55,897 nucleotides of DNA. Source: Bacteroidales bacterium (lineage in GTDB: Bacteria; Bacteroidota; Bacteroidia; Bacteroidales; UBA12077). Made by a program: the position numbers and the translations under genes. Shown here piece by piece: positions 7,481 through 15,840 of the stretch. Position 1 is the stretch's first letter, and each line of letters begins with the position of its first letter. Under the pieces are notes generated by a model that worked only from the letters and a program-made list of their open reading frames with translations, ran no database searches and was not told the DNA's origin. Location: assembly GCA_030637515.1 (NCBI GenBank), contig DAOWGM010000056.1, positions 1-55,897 of the forward strand, given 5' to 3'.

Positions 7481-9883
7481 TTAAAAGTTTTCAAGGAAAT
7501 CTTTCAAATACTGTTCCAAAGAGTATTCATCTTGAAAAAGAACTTGTCGCGCTTTGCTTCCTTCAAATGGACCAACAATATTTGCAGCTTCAAGCTGATC
7601 AATAATTCTTCCTGCACGATTGTAGCCAATTGAGAATTTTCTCTGAATTAATGAGGTTGATCCCTGTTGATGCCTAACAACTATTCTTGCAGCATCTTCA
7701 AACATTACATCACGTTTAGAAAAATCAACTTCACCTATTGTATCATCAGCTCCTTCAGGAGTGTATTCAGGTAAAATAAAGGCTGTTGGATAGCTTTGTT
7801 GATCACCAATAAAGTCTGTAATTTTATCTAATTCAGGAGTGTCGATAAAAGCACATTGTAAACGAATTAAATCGCCTCCTGTTGAAACAAGCATATCTCC
7901 ACGTCCAATTAACTGATTTGCTCCAGGTGTGTCAAGAATGGTTCTTGAATCAATCATTGATGATACTCTGAATGCAATACGTGCAGGGAAATTCGCCTTG
8001 ATTGTACCAGTAATAATATTTGTTGAAGGTCGCTGAGTAGCAATAATCAAATGTATTCCAATTGCTCGGGCTAATTGTGCAAGTCGTGCTATTGGTCCTT
8101 CAATTTCTCTCCCTGCTGTCATTATTAAATCAGCAAACTCATCAACAATAACAACAATGTATGGTAAATATTTATGTCCTTTTTCAGGATTTAATTTACG
8201 TGCTATAAATTTAGCGTTATACTCTTTTATATTTCGAACTTGCCCTAATTTCAACAAATTATAACGATTATCCATTTCAATACACAAAGAATTTAGTGTA
8301 TTTACTACCTTCTGAGTATCAGTTATTATGGATTCTTCTGAGTCAGGAAGCATTGCTAAAAAATGCTTCTCAATTTTTGTGTAAAGAGTTAATTCCACTT
8401 TTTTAGGATCAACCATTACAAATTTTAATTGAGCAGGATGCTTTTTGTATAATAATGAAGCTATAATAGCATTTAATCCAACCGATTTACCTTGACCTGT
8501 AGCACCAGCAACTAATAAGTGAGGCATTTTTGCTAAGTCAATAACCATAGTGTCATTCGAAATTGTTTTGCCCAAACCAATTGCTAAATCATATTTTGAT
8601 TCGCTAAAAACTTTTGATTCGAGAATTGAACGCATAGAAACAATTTCCGGATTTTGGTTAGGAACTTCTATCCCAATTGTACCACGACCTGGAATAGGTG
8701 CAATAATTCTAATTCCTAAAGCAGCTAAGCTTAGTGCAATATCATCTTCAAGGTTCTTAATCTTTGAAATTCGAACGCCAGGAGCAGGAATAATTTCATA
8801 TAGTGTAACTGTAGGACCTACGGTTGCTTTTATCTTATCAATCTGGATCTTATAATTTGCAAGAGTTTCAACAATACGGTTTTTATTGGCAATAATTTCG
8901 TCCTTATTTATTTCACCGTTTGTATCTTGTCCATGTTCTTCTAATAAATCCAGAGGAGGTAATTTATATGAAGAAAGCTCTAAAGTTGGATCATAATCTT
9001 CAAGTTGTAAGTTTTTTAAACTCCCATTCAACTTTTCTTCCTTATGTTTTTCTTCTATTGTTAATTCAATTTCTTCTTCTTTTTCAGCTGATTCTTTTTC
9101 TTTTAATTCAATATTGAACTCAGGACCTTCTTCTTTTGTTTCTGTTTCTTCTAATTTTTTTGTAGTAAAAATCAAATCTTCTTCAATCGATTCTTTTTCA
9201 ACAACATCTTGCTGATTTTCCAGAGTAGAACCTATCGGTTGATTTTCATTAGCAGGCTTATCATCAAATTCAGCATAGTCTTTTTTAAATAATGCAGTTG
9301 ATAATTTTTTTATCCAATCGTAAGATTTTTTAAAAGAAAGTATGATAAATGATATAACAATAACCAAAAGTAGAAAGGCTGTTCCTGCTTTTCCTAAAAA
9401 GGAATTAAGCCACTGAGCCATAATAAAACCATGCCCACCTCCAAGTCCACTACCTAAGTAACCATTTGAATTGCCAAATAAATAACCAAATAAAACGGAA
9501 AGTATTAATGTTCCGATAATTGTAATTTTAAAAGCTTTGCGAATAGGGTATATTTTGATTTTAAAAAAACGAAATCCTATTACAAGAAATAAAAAGGGAA
9601 ATGTAAATGATGCAACTCCAAACCATTTATTAATAAATAAATTAGCAAAGTGAGCACCGGATTTTCCCGACCAGTTCTCAACTGAAATTTCAGCAGCGGA
9701 AACAACTTTTGAAAACTGAAAACTTTGATCTGTTTTCCAAGTGAAGAAATAGGAGATGAATGCTAATGTTAAAAAAGCAGCCATGAAAATGGTTGTAATA
9801 CCAAGTATAATTTTTACTCTTTCGTCAGAAAATATTTTCTTTCTCTTCTTTCCAGCCTTAGGTTTAGGATTTTTTTTAGTCAT
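7481..9883 (-). CDS. ftsK: DNA translocase FtsK/SpoIIIE
   Basis: Septal DNA pump that moves chromosome ends out of the division plane and helps dimer resolution. About 800 aa. The N-terminus has four membrane helices (about 25-190), a Glu/Lys-rich linker (about 205-320), an alpha/beta motor with Walker A GATGQGKS near residue 457 and Walker B VIVDEFADLI near 580, and a C-terminal winged-helix gamma domain (KFSIGYNRAGRIIDQLEAAN). I start it at the ATG at 9883 (MTKKNPKP); the frame can be extended 6 codons to a TTG at 9901, which is a poorer start. It sits between a lipoprotein gene and lolA on the same strand. Confidence 0.95.
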   Translation of the reverse strand: MTKKNPKPKAGKKRKKIFSDERVKIILGITTIFMAAFLTLAFISYFFTWKTDQSFQFSKVVSAAEISVENWSGKSGAHFANLFINKWFGVASFTFPFLFLVIGFRFFKIKIYPIRKAFKITIIGTLILSVLFGYLFGNSNGYLGSGLGGGHGFIMAQWLNSFLGKAGTAFLLLVIVISFIILSFKKSYDWIKKLSTALFKKDYAEFDDKPANENQPIGSTLENQQDVVEKESIEEDLIFTTKKLEETETKEEGPEFNIELKEKESAEKEEEIELTIEEKHKEEKLNGSLKNLQLEDYDPTLELSSYKLPPLDLLEEHGQDTNGEINKDEIIANKNRIVETLANYKIQIDKIKATVGPTVTLYEIIPAPGVRISKIKNLEDDIALSLAALGIRIIAPIPGRGTIGIEVPNQNPEIVSMRSILESKVFSESKYDLAIGLGKTISNDTMVIDLAKMPHLLVAGATGQGKSVGLNAIIASLLYKKHPAQLKFVMVDPKKVELTLYTKIEKHFLAMLPDSEESIITDTQKVVNTLNSLCIEMDNRYNLLKLGQVRNIKEYNAKFIARKLNPEKGHKYLPYIVVIVDEFADLIMTAGREIEGPIARLAQLARAIGIHLIIATQRPSTNIITGTIKANFPARIAFRVSSMIDSRTILDTPGANQLIGRGDMLVSTGGDLIRLQCAFIDTPELDKITDFIGDQQSYPTAFILPEYTPEGADDTIGEVDFSKRDVMFEDAARIVVRHQQGSTSLIQRKFSIGYNRAGRIIDQLEAANIVGPFEGSKARQVLFQDEYSLEQYLKDFLENF

Positions 9884-9992
9884 TGATAATTTTAATAACA
9901 AATTGTTGCTTACATTAAAGCATTAAATGTATTACAAAGTAATATAAATAAACGGAAAATTAACAGAAAAATTGAAACGATTACAAATTGAG

Positions 9993-10679
9993 TTATTGTT
10001 TTAACAATTCAATGATTTCAATCATCGTTTTTTTATTGATAGAAGCATAGCCTTTCGGTATTTCAAAGTCATCTGTAGAAATTTCTGCTTCTTGAACCTT
10101 CCTTGCGGTAAGCCTCATAGGCATGTCGTAAAGCTTAAGCTGGAATTCAAGTAAAACACCATCAATTGATTTAAATGGAGTTTGAGCATTAACATTATTA
10201 ATAATAATGTCATTTGTATAGTAAATAAAAAATGGTTCAACATTAGAATCCGGAATAGTTATTTTTGCTTTTTGACTTTTAAATCCACATAACTCAACAA
10301 TTGTATCTTGAATTTCAATTTGCATATTTGGGAGATCTTCAAAAAACATTGATTTATCATTAATTTTTTCTACGTACTTATATTTTTTATTTAAAACCTT
10401 TACTAAAGTGATATTCTTTTTTTCTTTATAATTCTGAATATGAGTAAAACTTACAATTCCTGAGAATCCTTCTATTTTATTAAGTGTATTATTGTTTTTA
10501 AATTTAATTGTCATTTTTTTAGGTAAAAGACCTCTCATAAAGCTATCCATGGATTTATCCAGATACTCAATGTCATACTCAATATAACCTTCCTTAATTC
10601 GATCTTTATGCTGTATTTTTTTGCATGAATTTAATAAGGTAAAAACTAGTGCAATAGCAAAAATTGTCTTAATTCTCAT
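9993..10679 (-). CDS. predicted lipoprotein, unknown function
   Basis: A 228-aa protein with a lipoprotein signal: hydrophobic MRIKTIFAIALVFTLLNSC with lipobox LNSC and Cys19 as the lipid site. The mature part is beta-rich, opening with GYIEYDIEYLD and containing KKMTIKFKNNNTLNKIEG. That style resembles Bacteroidota DUF4412/GLPGLI-like envelope proteins, but I cannot assign a family confidently. It lies 109 bases upstream of ftsK on the same strand and may be the first gene of a lipoprotein-ftsK-lolA unit. A link with lipoprotein trafficking is only suggested by position. Confidence 0.75.
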   Translation of the reverse strand: MRIKTIFAIALVFTLLNSCKKIQHKDRIKEGYIEYDIEYLDKSMDSFMRGLLPKKMTIKFKNNNTLNKIEGFSGIVSFTHIQNYKEKKNITLVKVLNKKYKYVEKINDKSMFFEDLPNMQIEIQDTIVELCGFKSQKAKITIPDSNVEPFFIYYTNDIIINNVNAQTPFKSIDGVLLEFQLKLYDMPMRLTARKVQEAEISTDDFEIPKGYASINKKTMIEIIELLKQ

Positions 10680-10866
10680 ATACGTTTGTTAAGGGTGTAA
10701 CGTAAACTTAAAATAATTAACTAAAATAGTGAAAGTAAAGAAAATATCAAAGACTTACTTTTAAGTATGTTTAATTATTTGATGAAAGTAAAAAAAATGT
10801 CTTTTAACATTTGTTTAATAGTGTATTAAAGTAGATAGTTTTTATATTTTTGAAATGTTTTTTTTA

Positions 10867-10874
10867 TAGATTTG
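10867..10874 (+). promoter_or_regulatory. possible -7 element upstream of carbamate kinase
   Basis: TAGATTTG matches TAnnTTTG, 36 bases before the ATG at 10911. A TTTG at 10849-10852 lies 14 bases upstream, shorter than the usual 17-23 spacing. A second match, TATTTTTG at 10845-10852, overlaps it, so the active site is uncertain. Confidence 0.35.
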
Positions 10875-10910
10875 TAGCTCAAATTAGTAATAATATATAA
10901 ATTAGTGAAT

Positions 10911-11867
10911 ATGAATAAATTAGCTGTACTTGCATTAGGAGGAAACGCTCTGTTGCGCGGTAACCAAATAGGAACAATTGAAGAACAAGAACAAAATACA
11001 TTTGACACTTTAGAAAATCTTGTGTATTTAATCAAAGAAGGTTATGATATTGTTATTGGTCATGGAAATGGACCACAAGTTGGAAATATTTTAATGAGAA
11101 ACGATGCTGGGGAGCAGATGTATAACATTCCTCAAATGCCGTTGGATATTTGTGTTGCTGATTCACAAGGTGGAATTGGTTATATGATTGAAAGAATGCT
11201 TCGAAATGTTTTAAAGAAGCATGGAATTGAGAAAAATATAGTTGTTCTAGTAACTTCAGTAGTAGTTGATAAGAATGACCCTGCATTTAAAGATCCACAA
11301 AAACGTGTAGGTAGAATATATACAAAAGAACAGGCTGATAAATTAACTGCCGATAAAGGTTGGGAATTTAAAGAAGAAATAAAAGCTGATGGTGGTTGGA
11401 GAAGAGTAGTTCCTTCACCTAAGCCTATTAGCATTATGAATGAAGACATAGTCAAAAAACTTGCACGTGAAGGAAATATTGTTGTTTCTGTTGGTGGTGG
11501 CGGAGTACCAGTTTATATCGACGAAAAAAATGAAGTAAGACCTGCAGAAGCAGTTATCGATAAAGATTTTGCATCTGCATTATTGGGAGCAAGAATTGGT
11601 GCTGACGAGTTTTATATTTTAACTGACGTTCCTTATGTTTATATAAATTATAAGAAAGAAAATGAACAAAAAATGGAATTCTTGAACAAAGCAGATATTG
11701 AAAAATATATTGCTGAAGGTCAGTTTGCACAAGGTAGTATGGCTCCGAAAATTAAAGCTTGTTTGCAATTTGTTGAGAATGGAGGAAAGAAAAGTGTAAT
11801 TACTGAAGCAACAAAACTTGAAGATCGTTCCTACGGAACAAAGATTACATTAGAATACGAAGATTAA
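10911..11867 (+). CDS. arcC: carbamate kinase
   Basis: Transfers phosphate between carbamoyl phosphate and ADP, giving ATP plus carbamate in catabolism. The 318-aa protein begins MNKLAVLALGGNALLR and contains the amino-acid-kinase GHGNGPQVGN motif, VGRIYTKEQAD, RRVVPSPKP and SVGGGGVPV, all hallmarks of bacterial carbamate kinases. Start is the ATG at 10911; a GTG at 10905 would add only two residues. Ornithine carbamoyltransferase follows after 97 bases on the same strand, so the two form a citrulline-degrading, ATP-yielding pair. No arginine deiminase or arginine/ornithine antiporter is in the window. Confidence 0.95.
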   Translation: MNKLAVLALGGNALLRGNQIGTIEEQEQNTFDTLENLVYLIKEGYDIVIGHGNGPQVGNILMRNDAGEQMYNIPQMPLDICVADSQGGIGYMIERMLRNVLKKHGIEKNIVVLVTSVVVDKNDPAFKDPQKRVGRIYTKEQADKLTADKGWEFKEEIKADGGWRRVVPSPKPISIMNEDIVKKLAREGNIVVSVGGGGVPVYIDEKNEVRPAEAVIDKDFASALLGARIGADEFYILTDVPYVYINYKKENEQKMEFLNKADIEKYIAEGQFAQGSMAPKIKACLQFVENGGKKSVITEATKLEDRSYGTKITLEYED

Positions 11868-11964
11868 AAATTGAATAATGATTATTGTCGATTGACCATT
11901 AAAAATCATTTTCTGAAGCATTAATATTAAAATTAGTAAATAATCAATAATAAATTAAAAAGTT

Positions 11965-12966
11965 ATGGCATTCAATTTAAGAAATAAAAATTTTCTGAAG
12001 CTTTCAGATCTTACTCCACAAGAAATTAAATTTCTGTTAGATCTTTCTGCTGACCTAAAAAAAGCAAAATACAACGGTACAGAACAACCTAGATTAACAG
12101 GTAAGAATATTGCGTTAATATTTGAAAAAGCTTCTACTCGTACACGTTGTGCATTTGAAGTTGCAGCTTTAGATCAAGGAGCACATGTAACTTATTTAGG
12201 TCCTTCAGGATCTCAAATTGGTAAAAAAGAATCAATGAAAGATACAGCTCGTGTTCTTGGTAGAATGTACGATGGTATTGAATATCGTGGTTTTGGACAA
12301 GATATTGTTGAAGATTTAGGAGCTTACGCAGGTGTACCTGTTTGGAATGGTTTAACTAACGAATTCCACCCAACTCAAATCTTAGCTGATTTCTTAACAA
12401 TGATGGAACATTCAGATAAGCCTTTACATGAAGTTACTTTTGCTTACGTTGGTGATGCACAAAATAACATGGGTAATTCATTAATGATTGGTGCTGCTAA
12501 AATGGGAATGAAATTCCGCTCTGTAGCTCCAAAAGCAGTACAACCAACAGCAGAATTAGTTGCTCAAGCTAATGCAATAGCAAAGGAAACCGGTGCTGAA
12601 ATTATCGTTACTGATAATGTAGCTGAAGGTGTTAAAGGTTGTGATTTTATTTATACTGATGTTTGGGTATCAATGGGAGAACCAGATGAAGTATGGAAAG
12701 AAAGAATTGAATTATTAAAACCATACCAAGTAAACAAAGCAATGATGGATGCAACTGGAAATGCAAAATGTAAGTTCATGCATTGTTTACCAGCATTCCA
12801 TAACAAAGAAACAACTGTTGGAGAAGAAATTTTCCAAAAATTTGGTTTAGATGGAATGGAAGTAACAGACGAAGTATTCGAATCTCCGGCATCTATTGTA
12901 TTTGACGAAGCTGAAAACAGAATGCACACTATTAAAGCTGTTATGGTTGCTACATTAGGAGCTTAA
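11965..12966 (+). CDS. arcB: ornithine carbamoyltransferase, probably catabolic
   Basis: Interconverts ornithine plus carbamoyl phosphate and citrulline plus phosphate. The 333-aa protein has the carbamoyl-phosphate motif STRTR at residues 57-61, the [28 protein letters not shown] region split across the active-site loop, HPTQ, and the ornithine-binding HCLPAFH near the C-terminus. These are features of true OTCase rather than the succinylornithine enzyme of some Bacteroidota. Pairing with carbamate kinase points to citrulline breakdown (arcB role), though an argF role is possible. A strong terminator follows. Confidence 0.93.
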   Translation: MAFNLRNKNFLKLSDLTPQEIKFLLDLSADLKKAKYNGTEQPRLTGKNIALIFEKASTRTRCAFEVAALDQGAHVTYLGPSGSQIGKKESMKDTARVLGRMYDGIEYRGFGQDIVEDLGAYAGVPVWNGLTNEFHPTQILADFLTMMEHSDKPLHEVTFAYVGDAQNNMGNSLMIGAAKMGMKFRSVAPKAVQPTAELVAQANAIAKETGAEIIVTDNVAEGVKGCDFIYTDVWVSMGEPDEVWKERIELLKPYQVNKAMMDATGNAKCKFMHCLPAFHNKETTVGEEIFQKFGLDGMEVTDEVFESPASIVFDEAENRMHTIKAVMVATLGA

Positions 12967-12991
12967 TTAAGCATAAAACTAAAATTATATA

Positions 12992-13031
12992 AAGAGCGTT
13001 TTCTGAATATCAGAAAACGCTCTTCTTTTTT
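12992..13031 (+). terminator. terminator after ornithine carbamoyltransferase
   Basis: Perfect 14-bp stem AAGAGCGTTTTCTG (12992-13005) / CAGAAAACGCTCTT (13011-13024), 5-base loop, then a T-rich tail. It is also 25 bases beyond the convergent DUF4105 gene's stop and may serve that strand more weakly. Confidence 0.9.
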
Positions 13032-13048
13032 ATATATAAATAGTTTAA

Positions 13049-14179
13049 TTAATTCTTTTTTAATGCTGCCAATATCCTGATGTTGAAAATTGTAAGGACA
13101 GAACAAATCAATAAAAATGTTAGCTCAAATTGTTGAACATGAAATATCCAGATCGGAATCATGATAATAATTAATGCTTGAATAAATAGTGTTAAATACT
13201 TCCTGATATTTGGATAGTTTTTAAATTTAAAGGCAGTGAAAATATAAAATGGATTTATCCATAATAGATTCAAATTGTATTGTAATTCAGGGTGTTCCGT
13301 GTATAAACTAACTACTAAAATAACAAGCCCTAATAATCCAATAATAATTTGCAAAGGAATTTGAACAAAATTGGATTTTATCAATACAATTAGAACTAAT
13401 ATCAATGAAAATATAAGTATTGGATTAATTAAAAACGGATAAGCATTACCTGAATCATCTACTTTATTATATACTTGTTCTTTTTCTACTAAAGGTTGAT
13501 TGTTCGTTTGCAAATCGTTTAATCCTGCGCATAAATAATCAGGTAAAAAAAGACTTTCAAATTTGTTAATATTTCGATCTATCTTATATCCCATTATCAG
13601 GCTCATCCCAAATTTCATCCATAATTTATCATTTAAAAATTCATGTAACTGATCTCTATATGATTTTTGAGTTATAGTATTATCAAAGTTAGTTTCTACA
13701 TTTTCCAGTATAAGATCGCGCAATTCTGAAGTGCAATTTTTCCCTACAAAGCTATATAAGTAATATCTGTTTTCAGGTTTGTACAAATATTTCAACCTAC
13801 TAATAATCTTAGTTTTATTTTCATCAGATAAATTAAGTTTTTGTTCAATAATCTGTCTGTTTTCTTCAAAATAGCTAGTGTAAAAATGATAGGTGTCGTG
13901 AACTCCTAACTTATATTTTAATTTTCCTTTTATGAATTTTGGATAAAAATTGGGTGTATCGAAATCAAAAAGTCCAAAATTATATACAATATCTGTATTG
14001 GACTCTGGATCAATAATTCTTATAGCGCTATGGCCCCATGCTGTAAATGTTTCAGCACCACTTGAACAAGTTAATAGACTTATTTCAATCTGACTTTTCG
14101 AATAAGCAGATTGTAATCCAAGCAGTAATAATATGGTAAAGATTATTAAGCTTTTATTCAATTTTAATATTTGAATCAT
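13049..14179 (-). CDS. DUF4105 protein, possible Lnb-type lipoprotein N-acyltransferase
   Basis: A 376-aa envelope protein. It has an N-terminal signal or anchor (about 8-26), a periplasmic DUF4105 domain and several C-terminal membrane helices. The domain shows His50 in FTAWGHSAIRI and Cys149 in FVGKNCTSELRDL, the Cys/His pair expected of a papain-like thiol enzyme. From memory, a DUF4105 protein was identified as the lipoprotein N-acyltransferase Lnb of Bacteroides; applying that here is inference. The ATG at 14179 leaves a 4-base gap after the Usp gene; the TTG at 14215 would overlap it by 32 bases. It is the last gene of a minus-strand run. Confidence 0.82.
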   Translation of the reverse strand: MIQILKLNKSLIIFTILLLLGLQSAYSKSQIEISLLTCSSGAETFTAWGHSAIRIIDPESNTDIVYNFGLFDFDTPNFYPKFIKGKLKYKLGVHDTYHFYTSYFEENRQIIEQKLNLSDENKTKIISRLKYLYKPENRYYLYSFVGKNCTSELRDLILENVETNFDNTITQKSYRDQLHEFLNDKLWMKFGMSLIMGYKIDRNINKFESLFLPDYLCAGLNDLQTNNQPLVEKEQVYNKVDDSGNAYPFLINPILIFSLILVLIVLIKSNFVQIPLQIIIGLLGLVILVVSLYTEHPELQYNLNLLWINPFYIFTAFKFKNYPNIRKYLTLFIQALIIIMIPIWIFHVQQFELTFLLICSVLTIFNIRILAALKKN

Positions 14180-14183
14180 ACAT

Positions 14184-15083
14184 TTAATGCTTAAATATTC
14201 CCAGAGGATCAACAAATGAATTAATAACTGATTTAGTTTCTGCTTTTGCCGCTTGCGATGTAATGGTCATCACAGGAGCTTTTGAATAATTAATTATCTG
14301 ATGGGCAAATGCACCTATATAATTGTCAAAGCGATATTTTTCTTTATGAGTCATTAATACAATTAAATCAGAATTTATTTTTTCTGAATATTCCAGTATA
14401 TCCTTATAAGCATATGCCTTAAGTTTCTTTATTAGGTTGATTGTAAATTTAATATTGTTTTCTTTGAGAGTTTTCTCAAGTTTATTAACCTTTTTCTTTA
14501 TTCTAAAATTACGAGTTCCGAAACCAGGAAAAAGTACAGAAACAAAATGCAAGGTTGCATTTGAATACTTATTAAATGCAATTGCAGATAATATTTGTCT
14601 GTCAGTATCTTCAGACAAATCTATTGGTACAACTATATTACTTATTTCAGTATCGATTTTATTTTTAATTGTAATTACCGGACATTTTGATTCTGTTATA
14701 ACATGTGTTACAGTAGAACCAAGAATCTTATTTTCTTTTTCTTCTTTATGCTTATCACATAAAACAACAAGCCCTGAATCAATGGATGTTGAATATTTTA
14801 GAATTTGCTCATGAATACGACCAAAAAGAACTTCTAATTTAAAATCAATTTCCGGATGTTGTGCAGCTGCTTTTTTAAGGTTCTCGATTGATAACAAGGT
14901 GATTTTTTCTTTTGTTTCTTTTGTAAGAACTAATTTGCTCCACCAATCTGTAACTTCAATTACGTTAATCAAATGAATTTTACTTTTAAATAATTTTGAT
15001 AGAAAAACAGCTTCTTCAAGAGAGTTTTCTGAATCGCTCGAAAAGTTTACCGGAACGATGATATCTTTATTAAAATTTCCCAT
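14184..15083 (-). CDS. tandem universal stress protein (two UspA domains)
   Basis: A 299-aa cytoplasmic protein with two Usp folds: residues about 6-140 (IIVPVNFSSDSENSLEEAV...) and about 147-285 (IVVPIDLSEDTDRQILSA...). Each ends in a Usp-like TH(V/K)...S(K/A)(C/P)PV strand: the first has LGSTVTHVITESKCPVITI, the second FAHQIINYSKAPVMTIT. The second lacks the usual Gly-rich nucleotide loop GX2GX9G(S/T), so ATP binding there is doubtful. It lies 23 bases downstream of the DUF456 gene and 4 bases upstream of the DUF4105 gene, in one minus-strand unit. Role: general stress, with no specific target visible. Confidence 0.9.
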   Translation of the reverse strand: MGNFNKDIIVPVNFSSDSENSLEEAVFLSKLFKSKIHLINVIEVTDWWSKLVLTKETKEKITLLSIENLKKAAAQHPEIDFKLEVLFGRIHEQILKYSTSIDSGLVVLCDKHKEEKENKILGSTVTHVITESKCPVITIKNKIDTEISNIVVPIDLSEDTDRQILSAIAFNKYSNATLHFVSVLFPGFGTRNFRIKKKVNKLEKTLKENNIKFTINLIKKLKAYAYKDILEYSEKINSDLIVLMTHKEKYRFDNYIGAFAHQIINYSKAPVMTITSQAAKAETKSVINSFVDPLGIFKH

Positions 15084-15106
15084 ATATAAATAATTTAAAG
15101 TGATAT

Positions 15107-15589
15107 TTAAAAAACACCTTTAATAAAATGCCAGGTAATATAAACTGATGCTGCTAATTTTAAACCAACACCCATTAAAAAGCCAAAGAAAGCTCCTAAT
15201 CCAGCTTTGAATGCATCTTTATTGTTTGCTCCTTTTATTGATTCACCAATTATTGCACCTACAAGAGGTCCAAATATAAGTCCAAGTGGTCCAAGAAAAA
15301 TCATCCCGATTATCAGCCCAATTGTAGCACCCCACATTCCTGCTTTTGTTCCTCCAAACTTTTTTGTTCCCCAAACCGGAACAACAAAATCCAATACAGT
15401 TACAACAGTTGCTATTAAAGCTAAAATTAAAAGAAAATTGGTTGTGTATTCACCCTCACCAAATTGAGTGAAATGTAATGTCAGTAATCCTAAAAAACTT
15501 AAAGGCGGACCAGGAATAATTGGTAAAACACATCCTATAAGACCAACAATTATTAGTATTATCGCAAGGGCAAGTAATAAGTAATCCAT
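15107..15589 (-). CDS. DUF456 family membrane protein
   Basis: A 160-aa, strongly hydrophobic protein with about four or five helices. The N-terminus MDYLLLALAIILIIVGLIG leads into LPIIPGPPLSFLGLL, the family's Pro/Gly motif. Gly-rich helices follow (GMWGATIGLIIGMIFLGPLG, LIFGPLVGAIIGE). No function is established. Downstream neighbours on the same strand are the tandem Usp and DUF4105 genes. The feo cluster is upstream, separated by 73 bases, so shared transcription with feo is uncertain. Confidence 0.88.
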   Translation of the reverse strand: MDYLLLALAIILIIVGLIGCVLPIIPGPPLSFLGLLTLHFTQFGEGEYTTNFLLILALIATVVTVLDFVVPVWGTKKFGGTKAGMWGATIGLIIGMIFLGPLGLIFGPLVGAIIGESIKGANNKDAFKAGLGAFFGFLMGVGLKLAASVYITWHFIKGVF

Positions 15590-15662
15590 AATAATTTAAT
15601 TATATTTTGAAGTTAAAAATATGAATTAATATGGTTTATAAAAAGAAGCTTGATAAAGATTA

Positions 15663-15830
15663 CTAATTTTTTTGAGCAACTGATTTAAAATGCGGGATAT
15701 TTGGCTTTACGTTACAGGAAGAAGAACAACCGCAACTATTTTCTGGTTTCTTTCCAAAAACCTTAATAAAACTATATATTGTATAGCCGATTGAAATTAT
15801 AATTATTAGAAAAACGATTATTTCCTGCAT
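15663..15830 (-). CDS. FeoB-associated Cys-rich membrane protein
   Basis: A 55-aa protein starting MQEIIVFLIIIISIGYTIYS, one membrane helix, then FIKVFGKKPENSCGCSSSCN with Cys at residues 33, 35 and 39. This is the layout of the small FeoB-associated Cys-rich proteins (FeoC substitutes) found directly after feoB. It begins 10 bases after the feoAB stop, so the two are co-transcribed. The cysteines may bind Fe(II) or another metal delivered by FeoB; that role is inferred. Confidence 0.85.
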   Translation of the reverse strand: MQEIIVFLIIIISIGYTIYSFIKVFGKKPENSCGCSSSCNVKPNIPHFKSVAQKN

Positions 15831-15840
15831 AAAACTTTAT

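Noticed and set aside
8550..8855. Plus-strand open frame inside ftsK
   Set aside because: It is the antisense of conserved ftsK motor sequence; no recognisable domain and no independent context.
9884..9901. Extended TTG start for ftsK
   Set aside because: The ATG at 9883 gives the typical charged N-terminus; the six extra codons are unsupported.
14180..14215. Overlap between the DUF4105 and Usp genes
   Set aside because: It exists only if a TTG start at 14215 is used; the ATG at 14179 leaves a 4-base gap.
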